NCBI GenBank assembly: GCA_002493625.1
Contig: DKZK01000028.1
Location: 1 to 10,609 of the forward strand
Origin: Lachnospiraceae bacterium UBA7076
Lineage (GTDB): Bacteria; Bacillota; Clostridia; Lachnospirales; Lachnospiraceae
Reading direction: 5' to 3'
Length of the DNA: 10,609 nucleotides
Shown: piece by piece, positions 6,329 through 10,609 of the stretch
Layout: every line of letters begins with the position of its first letter
How positions within the stretch are numbered: the stretch's first letter is position 1
The notes under the pieces: generated by a model
Told to the model about the DNA's origin: nothing
The model's input: only the letters and a program-made list of their open reading frames with translations
The model's database searches: none
Translations under genes and position numbers: made by a program

Positions 6329-7204
6329 TTAACAAACCTGCTTCCAAAGCATCTTATTATCCTCAAATTCGTAAAAAATTCTGCCTTCATCACACAAATA
6401 AGATAAATAAGACCTTACCGTACTGCCCAATAGCACATACTGATTTACATTCATTTCCAGTGAATATGTATCAAATACATATTTTAAAACATCCTCAAAT
6501 GTCACTTTATTTTTACAATATTCATAAATGAGATTTAAAATTTCATTTATCTTATTTCTGTTTCGTTCTATTAAGCCCTTTATATCCTCCGTTGCCTCAC
6601 AATGGGATGGAATAAATAATTTTCCGTCCATATCCTGCAAATAATCCAAGGTATTAAGATATGCCCTCACATCATAAATGAAAAACAAATGATATTTAGT
6701 GATTGTCTCCTCGCTAAACAGCGCGTCTCCCAAAAAAACAATATTGTCTGACGTTCGAATCCCTATCATATCAAAGAAATGTCCCTTTAAGTCAAAATAC
6801 TTTAGTCCTTTCGGCAAATTATCCTTTATATTTATGACGCCTGTTTCCTTTGCCATTAAAAACTTATTTCTTATAGCCTTAAAGGGATAGCCGCCATATA
6901 AAAATGATGGTTCCAATACGGGATATTCCGTAAAGGCTTTCTCAATGTTATATGCATATACATCGCAACCGCTTCTGTCACAGATAACCTTATTTCCGCC
7001 AATGTGGTCTGCATTTGAGTGGGTGTTTATAATTCCGTTTACCTTCCAGCCCTGCTCACCGACTAATTTTAATATCTTTTTCCCGGCATCCTTATCATTT
7101 CCGCTGTCTATCAGATAAACATTTTCATGATCTGCTTTGTAAATCCCTATATTGGTAGGATTTTTGATATAATAGGTTTTTTCTCCCACACGTACTAATT
7201 CCAT
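6329..7204 (-). CDS. MBL-fold metallo-hydrolase within the pan operon
   Basis: A 291-residue metallo-beta-lactamase-fold protein. The metal motif reads T61-H-S-N-A-D-H67 followed by IGG, so the second histidine of the usual HxHxDH is asparagine. Further likely ligands are H142 (LKGHFFDMIG), D160 (FLGDALF) and H201 (IPSHCE), which suggests metal binding is kept in modified form. The region after residue 220 is helical and may form a small winged-helix-like tail (TFEDVLKYVFDTY, then STVRSYLSYLCDEGRI). The ATG at 7204 is preceded by AGGGAGA. Gaps are only 33 nt to panB and 26 nt to panC, so it is almost certainly co-transcribed with them. MBL enzymes hydrolyse thioesters, lactones, phosphodiesters and other bonds; the substrate cannot be read from sequence. 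It is AT-richer than panB and panC, which suggests later insertion into the operon. It could act on a CoA-related thioester or be unrelated to the pathway. Confidence 0.88.
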   Translation of the reverse strand: MELVRVGEKTYYIKNPTNIGIYKADHENVYLIDSGNDKDAGKKILKLVGEQGWKVNGIINTHSNADHIGGNKVICDRSGCDVYAYNIEKAFTEYPVLEPSFLYGGYPFKAIRNKFLMAKETGVINIKDNLPKGLKYFDLKGHFFDMIGIRTSDNIVFLGDALFSEETITKYHLFFIYDVRAYLNTLDYLQDMDGKLFIPSHCEATEDIKGLIERNRNKINEILNLIYEYCKNKVTFEDVLKYVFDTYSLEMNVNQYVLLGSTVRSYLSYLCDEGRIFYEFEDNKMLWKQVC

Positions 7205-7237
7205 AGCATATCTCCCTGCAATTTCGCAATTCCCTGT

Positions 7238-8065
7238 CTAATACAGCTTTTCAATCACGTCATCATCTATCTTATAGGTGTGCTTTTCCTCAGGATAAGA
7301 GCCGTCCTTTACAGCAGCTATATACGCCTTAAATGCATCTGTCATAACCTGTCCCGTCTCGGCAAAACGCCGTACAAACTTTGGCGTGAAATCTGAAAAC
7401 ATTCCAAGCATATCAGCATATACAAGCACCTGTCCGTCGCAGCCGTTTCCTGCGCCGATTCCGATTGTCGGTATGGCAAGCTTACTTGTTATAAGTCTTG
7501 CAAGCTTATCGGGAACACATTCAAGGGTCAGCGCAAATGCACCTGCCTCCTGAACTGCCATAGCATCCTCCACAAGCTTCTTTGCAGCCGCCTCCGTCTT
7601 CCCCTGCACCTTAAAACCGCCGAAAGCATTAATCGATTGCGGTGTCAGTCCAAGATGCGCCATAACCGGTATTCCTGCATCGGTTATCGCTTTTATTTGC
7701 GGACAAACCGCTCTGCCGCCCTCAAGCTTTACTGCGCCTGCCCTGCCCTCCTTCATCAGTCTTCCTGCATTCACAACTGCATCGTAAACCGAAGTCTGAT
7801 AGGACATAAACGGCATGTCAATCACCACAAGAGCTTCCTTTGCGCCTCGTGAAACTGCCGCGCCGTGATGTATCATATCTTCAACCGTAACGGAAAGGGT
7901 ATCCTCATAGCCAAGCATTACATTTCCAAGTGAGTCTCCCACAAGTATTGCATCAATCCCTGCACCGTCTATCAGCTTGGCAGTTGAATAATCATAGGCG
8001 GTGAGCATCGTAAGCTTCTCGCCCTGTTCCTTCGCCTCCGCAAATGTTAAAACTGTTTTTTTCAT
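7238..8065 (-). CDS. panB: 3-methyl-2-oxobutanoate hydroxymethyltransferase
   Basis: PanB transfers a hydroxymethyl group from 5,10-methylene-tetrahydrofolate to 2-oxoisovalerate, forming ketopantoate, the first committed step to pantothenate. The 275-residue TIM-barrel protein has LTAYDYSTAK near the N-terminus, the metal and substrate residues D44-S45 (VGDSLGNVMLGY), D83 (VIDMPFMSYQ) and E115 (VKLEGG), and the catalytic glutamate E182 (LTLECVP). HLGLTPQS (137-144) and GIGAGNGCDGQVLV (202-215) are also diagnostic. The ATG at 8065 has AGGAGGA about 8 nt upstream. It lies 146 nt after the DUF2520/PanG-type gene and 33 nt before the MBL hydrolase. Length and residues are normal. Confidence 0.97.
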   Translation of the reverse strand: MKKTVLTFAEAKEQGEKLTMLTAYDYSTAKLIDGAGIDAILVGDSLGNVMLGYEDTLSVTVEDMIHHGAAVSRGAKEALVVIDMPFMSYQTSVYDAVVNAGRLMKEGRAGAVKLEGGRAVCPQIKAITDAGIPVMAHLGLTPQSINAFGGFKVQGKTEAAAKKLVEDAMAVQEAGAFALTLECVPDKLARLITSKLAIPTIGIGAGNGCDGQVLVYADMLGMFSDFTPKFVRRFAETGQVMTDAFKAYIAAVKDGSYPEEKHTYKIDDDVIEKLY

Positions 8066-8160
8066 GTCTTATTCCTCCTATCTCTCAAAATTTGAAAAAT
8101 GTCAATATATGTCCCGATATGTTTTCAATAATTTATATCCTCAACCATTTCATATTTTCG

Positions 8161-8191
8161 CTTTGTATATGTTCCCATTTACTTTGTATAT
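8161..8191. repeat. Two 10-nt direct repeats upstream of panB
   Basis: The sequence ctttgtatat occurs at 8161-8170 and 8182-8191, a 21-nt period that puts both copies on the same face of the helix. They lie in the 146-nt gap between the PanG-type gene and panB, about 100-125 nt upstream of panB. This arrangement suits a dimeric or paired regulator site, but I recognise no known operator, and the AT-rich context raises the chance of coincidence. Confidence 0.3.
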
Positions 8192-8211
8192 TCTGAACTT
8201 TACGGGCTGTC

Positions 8212-9072
8212 TCAGCTCTCATTCAGCAAACGGACTAACTCATCATATTTATGACTCATTCCATCACCATTCTTTTTCCTTGCCACATCTGCAAGCTGCC
8301 TTGACAACAGCCTATAAGCTTCAAGGGCATCACCCTCAAGTACTGACATATGCTTTGAAATTGTTTCTATATCACATCTTTCAACAGGACCCGTAAGCGC
8401 TTCCTCACAGCCACGTTCCGCAAGCCTTTCGGCGTTGCCCTCAAACAAAGGCTTAAGCGCCCGGTCTGCCTCCTCAGCTGTAAAACCGCATTTCAACAAT
8501 TCCTCCTGCGCCATATGATATAAACCGATAACCAGATTGCTTGCCATAACTGCGGCGCCGTGATACCTTATTTTATCCTCTTGTTCAATTATTTTAACCG
8601 CATGTCCGAGTGAGCCAAACAAATGCGCAAAAAAATCCAAATATTTTTCGTGACCTTCCATTGTAATAAAACATTTACTGAAATTCATGTATGAGCCGGT
8701 CCTTGAGCTGACCGCACACATAGGATGTATCGAATAGCCGTAAATTTGGCTATGCATACCAGAAAAAATCCGTGAGGAAAACGCCCCACTCGTATGACAT
8801 AAAATCTTACCCTCCATGACAGTTCCAAGTCTGTCAAGCGACTGCGCAATGACAGCTATCTGCCCGTCAGGTACTGTAATAAACAAAGCATCACATAAAT
8901 CTGCAATTTCATTCAAATCCTCATAGTATTTGGTATCAGTAAATTTTGCGGCTTCCCTTGCGCTTTCGGGATTTCGACTAAAATATCCCACAAGCAGGGC
9001 ATCGGTGCTTTCTTTCAGGCGTTTCCCTAAAGTAAAGCCCATCTTTCCTGCGCCAATAAATCCAATCCTCAT
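8212..9072 (-). CDS. panG: Rossmann/DUF2520 protein, probable PanG-type ketopantoate reductase
   Basis: A 286-residue protein with an N-terminal Rossmann domain, MRIGFIGAGKMGF, carrying the dinucleotide loop GAGKMG (7-12), and a C-terminal helical DUF2520 domain. Family blocks are TVPDG (66-70), HTSGA (93-97), SIHPMCA (114-120), KIRYHGAAVMASN (167-179) and LTGPVERCD (226-234). Proteins of this architecture include PanG, a ketopantoate reductase described from Francisella with relatives in Firmicutes, which reduces ketopantoate to pantoate with NAD(P)H in place of PanE. Its position directly before panB, with panC and panD present and no panE-like gene, fits this role well. The ATG at 9072 has GGAAGGTGA upstream and starts exactly at the Rossmann strand; an in-frame start at 9111 would add 13 polar residues. 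The symbol rests on family and context, not on an activity test; another NAD(P)-dependent dehydrogenase role is possible. Confidence 0.8.
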   Translation of the reverse strand: MRIGFIGAGKMGFTLGKRLKESTDALLVGYFSRNPESAREAAKFTDTKYYEDLNEIADLCDALFITVPDGQIAVIAQSLDRLGTVMEGKILCHTSGAFSSRIFSGMHSQIYGYSIHPMCAVSSRTGSYMNFSKCFITMEGHEKYLDFFAHLFGSLGHAVKIIEQEDKIRYHGAAVMASNLVIGLYHMAQEELLKCGFTAEEADRALKPLFEGNAERLAERGCEEALTGPVERCDIETISKHMSVLEGDALEAYRLLSRQLADVARKKNGDGMSHKYDELVRLLNES

Positions 9073-9505
9073 ACTATCACCTTCCTTCTTGTTTTTCACA
9101 GTCATGCGCAAAACATAGCATTTCTAAATCCGCAACCTTCGCTTTGCTTCGTTGGCAACATTTTATCATAAGCAAAGCATAGCCTGTCTGTATTGTGCAA
9201 CGGACGTCTGAAAAAACAGAGTTTTACTCATACTACAAAGACGGAACGTAAAGCATAATCTGACACTTTTAAATTTTCCGGTATGGCTTCTTACGAATAC
9301 CATCCATGAAGAAATATATCATTCAACTTTTTTTTTGTAAATATTTTTCTGTCAAAAAAGTGTATTTTATTTTATACAAAGTTTTTTTGAAACTTCCTTA
9401 TGCAAATTGGAATTTCTGTAACTTTCAACAAACTTATTATAACCTGAGCCCAAATTATTTATAAGTAAGTTTACATCCGTTTCCGTATATTACTTATTCG
9501 TTTCC
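9073..9505. other. Gene-free spacer between toxin locus and pan operon
   Basis: These 433 nt hold no credible coding region on either strand. They separate the toxin-immunity tail from the CoA block. Besides the dyad and -10-like box at 9141-9178, the middle (about 9325-9400) is made of T-runs and A/T-rich sequence with a poor dyad around 9354-9391. I found no clear terminator for the genes upstream. Confidence 0.5.
9141..9178 (-). promoter_or_regulatory. Candidate panG promoter flanked by a 9-bp inverted repeat
   Basis: The minus strand has an extended -10-like TGATAAAAT (9168-9160) about 90 nt upstream of the PanG-type gene, without a recognisable -35 box. It lies inside a perfect inverted repeat, gctttgctt (9141-9149) and aagcaaagc (9170-9178), so a regulator or an RNA stem could control the start of the pan operon. 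Recognition is by eye and weak. Confidence 0.25.
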
Positions 9506-9718
9506 TTAAATAAAAAACAAAGCACCCGTGAGCCATCCTCGCCAATAAACCGATACCCCGTCCACATATGCCTTACCGTCAGCTTCTGTCATATCTCCAA
9601 GCAGTGAATATTTTCCGCTGGAAATATCGGTTTGGAATCAAAATGCGAAGCTTTTTAAGTACCAACGATTCCAAAGCTCACCTTGCTTATGATATTTCTT
9701 TGCTGTTAATTTATCCAT
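9506..9718 (-). pseudogene. Short coupled frame interrupted by one in-frame TGA
   Basis: The ATG at 9718 overlaps the stop codon of the SUKH-like gene (ATGGATAA), a typical coupled start. The frame reads MDKLTAKKYHKQGELWNRWY and continues to residue 26, meets TGA at 9640-9638, then runs on in the same frame for 43 codons (FQTDISSGKYSLLGDMTEAD, later VDGVSVYWRGWLTGALFFI) to TAA at 9506. The second part has a protein-like composition (aromatic residues, GDMTEADGKAYVDG) rather than random sequence. The simplest reading is a gene of about 70 codons, perhaps itself truncated, with a nonsense mutation. I do not recognise the family. Alternatively only the 26-residue peptide is made, or the frame is chance. 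Its place after the immunity-like gene suggests a decayed third member of the toxin locus. Confidence 0.45.
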
Positions 9719-10070
9719 TGCTTTCATCCTCTTTTATCATTTCGTCAACAGCATCCTTAAACCAATCCCAAAAGCAATCATATTCTTTTTTTTGTTCATA
9801 TCCTTCACTAGCAAAATCATGAACAATCTGTACTTTGTTACCTCTTCCAATTTCAAAGCAGGCAATATCATCACAATCATCTCTTCTTGCAAAAGGTATT
9901 AATTTTCTTTCAGTATATCTATTTTTCAATCCTACAATTCTAATCTCTACTTGTTCTTTGGGCATTAAATACCATAAATCTAAATCCACTAAATTCAAGT
10001 CTACAATTTTTAAAAACTCTTTTGGATAATCATACCCTTCATACATTTCTTGAACATTAAATATTTCCAT
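9711..10070 (-). CDS. SUKH/SMI1-KNR4-like protein, probable toxin immunity protein
   Basis: A 119-residue cytoplasmic protein resembling the short SMI1/KNR4 (SUKH) proteins of Clostridia, a superfamily used widely as immunity proteins against polymorphic toxins. Supporting features are YPKEFLKIVDLNLVDLDLWY (15-34), RKLIPFARRDDCDDIACFEI (55-74) with the typical PFA..DDIACF strand, VQIVHDFASEGYEQKKEYD (80-98) and the C-terminal FWDWFKDAVDEMI (100-112). The ATG at 10070 has GGAGGATAAAGG upstream. It begins 31 nt after the stop of the toxin C-terminal gene, the usual toxin-then-immunity order, so it likely protects the cell from that toxin. Its end overlaps the ATG of the broken small frame. The AT-rich composition fits a mobile immunity cassette. 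The family call is by pattern recognition and the specific partner is inferred from position. Confidence 0.72.
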   Translation of the reverse strand: MEIFNVQEMYEGYDYPKEFLKIVDLNLVDLDLWYLMPKEQVEIRIVGLKNRYTERKLIPFARRDDCDDIACFEIGRGNKVQIVHDFASEGYEQKKEYDCFWDWFKDAVDEMIKEDESNG

Positions 10071-10101
10071 TTACCTTTATCCTCCATTTTAAATTTATTA
10101 T

Positions 10102-10609
10102 TTACATATCAAATTTTCCATATGGATTTCCATTTCTAAAAGATGCTTTTTGTTTTTCAATTCTCAATTCTATCGCCTCACCCCATGTTTTAGGAACACC
10201 TTTCTTGGTCGTAAATCTTTCAACATATTCACTTGGCAATGGATCATTATATCCATGCACATTTGCTTGAACATTAATTCCTGCTTCCCTAGCTGATACA
10301 ACACGAGTATTATCAACAGTTGTATATATGCCATCTGGCATTTCCACAACATCAATGGGAGCTCCTTTCCAGCCATTTTTCTTCATACTCTGTATAATAT
10401 CACTCGATCCATTGACAGATGACTGACTATATCTTATTTCATTAGGATTAATAGATGTATTTCTACGACTCTCTATACCCCTCCCCGACACTGGATACCT
10501 GTTTATCGCATTAAGGGCTGCCTGTCTATCTGCCTTGTATATTCCTATTATTTCTGCCTGGGTAAGTCCTTCCTGCGGTCCGTCTTTCAGGAATCTTTCA
10601 TATGCCTTT
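10102..10609 (-). CDS. C-terminal part of polymorphic toxin with ParB-like domain
   Basis: The frame is open from the window edge, so the 168 residues seen are only the C-terminus of a longer protein whose N-terminal part lies beyond base 10609. The first 40 residues (DGPQEGLTQAEIIGIYKADR and following) look like the linker seen before toxin tips. From about residue 53 a ParB-like segment follows: INPNEIRYSQSSVN, IIQSMKKNGWKGAPIDVVEM (71-90), then TTVDNTRVVSAREAGI (96-111) and ERFTTKKGVPKTWGEAIELR. ParB-like domains of this kind occur at the ends of Rhs, hemagglutinin-type and other secreted polymorphic toxins, where they are thought to act as nucleases. An internal GTG at 10491 is not a likely start because the frame upstream is continuous and protein-like. 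The SUKH-like gene follows after 31 nt. The delivery system cannot be seen. Confidence 0.75.
   Translation of the reverse strand, partial: KAYERFLKDGPQEGLTQAEIIGIYKADRQAALNAINRYPVSGRGIESRRNTSINPNEIRYSQSSVNGSSDIIQSMKKNGWKGAPIDVVEMPDGIYTTVDNTRVVSAREAGINVQANVHGYNDPLPSEYVERFTTKKGVPKTWGEAIELRIEKQKASFRNGNPYGKFDM

Noticed and set aside
8066..8211. A pantothenate- or CoA-related riboswitch before panB
   Set aside because: The gap is only 146 nt of AT-rich sequence without stable helices, and no known riboswitch class matches.
9638..9640. The in-frame TGA as a selenocysteine codon
   Set aside because: I saw no convincing SECIS hairpin after it, and the surrounding residues resemble no selenoprotein active site.
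9568..9822. Plus-strand open frame over the broken small gene and the SUKH-like gene end
   Set aside because: It lacks a ribosome binding site and lies antisense to a coupled gene pair whose coding strand is clear.
10170..10376. Second minus-strand frame inside the toxin gene
   Set aside because: It is an out-of-frame shadow of the ParB-like domain, which has recognisable conserved blocks in the other frame.
1..10609. CRISPR array, tRNA, rRNA or insertion sequence
   Set aside because: I found no regularly spaced repeats, no tRNA-like cloverleaf and no transposase-like reading frame anywhere in the window.

Overview
The window looks like a chromosomal piece from a moderately AT-rich Firmicute, most likely a Clostridia/Lachnospiraceae-type gut anaerobe. 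The basis is strong GGAGG-type ribosome binding sites, one TTG start, the pan/coaBC gene content, a LytTR-type regulator and a Firmicute-style toxin/SUKH pair. Every gene I can support lies on the minus strand, so transcription runs from high to low coordinates. I see no rRNA, tRNA, CRISPR array, insertion sequence or known riboswitch class.

In order of transcription: (1) 10609-9506 is the tail of a polymorphic-toxin locus. It holds the C-terminal end of a large protein with a ParB-like toxin domain, a SUKH/SMI1-KNR4-like putative immunity protein, and a short coupled reading frame broken by one in-frame TGA. (2) 9505-9073 is a gene-free spacer that probably carries the promoter of the next block. 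(3) 9072-3508 is a vitamin B5 to coenzyme A block: panG-type ketopantoate reductase, panB, an MBL-fold hydrolase, panC, panD and bifunctional coaBC. Together these cover the route from 2-oxoisovalerate and aspartate to 4'-phosphopantetheine, except for pantothenate kinase, which is not in the window. (4) A GrpB/UPF0157 protein begins directly after the coaBC stop codon and is probably translationally coupled to it. (5) 2849-839 is an AT-richer accessory run: an unusual aspartate/ornithine carbamoyltransferase homologue with a TTG start, an overlapping 95-residue protein of unknown function, and a DUF2262 protein. (6) 838-521 is a spacer with a good promoter and a long, dyad-rich leader, followed by a LytTR response regulator (520-1) that runs off the window.

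The window is mostly a conventional CoA-precursor operon. The items most worth a second look are the co-located genes of unclear role (MBL hydrolase between panB and panC, GrpB coupled to coaBC, carbamoyltransferase-like protein with altered substrate motifs plus its two partners), the large hairpin between panC and panD, the leader of the LytTR regulator, and the toxin-immunity locus with a decayed third frame. I do not see clear proof of a wholly new system.
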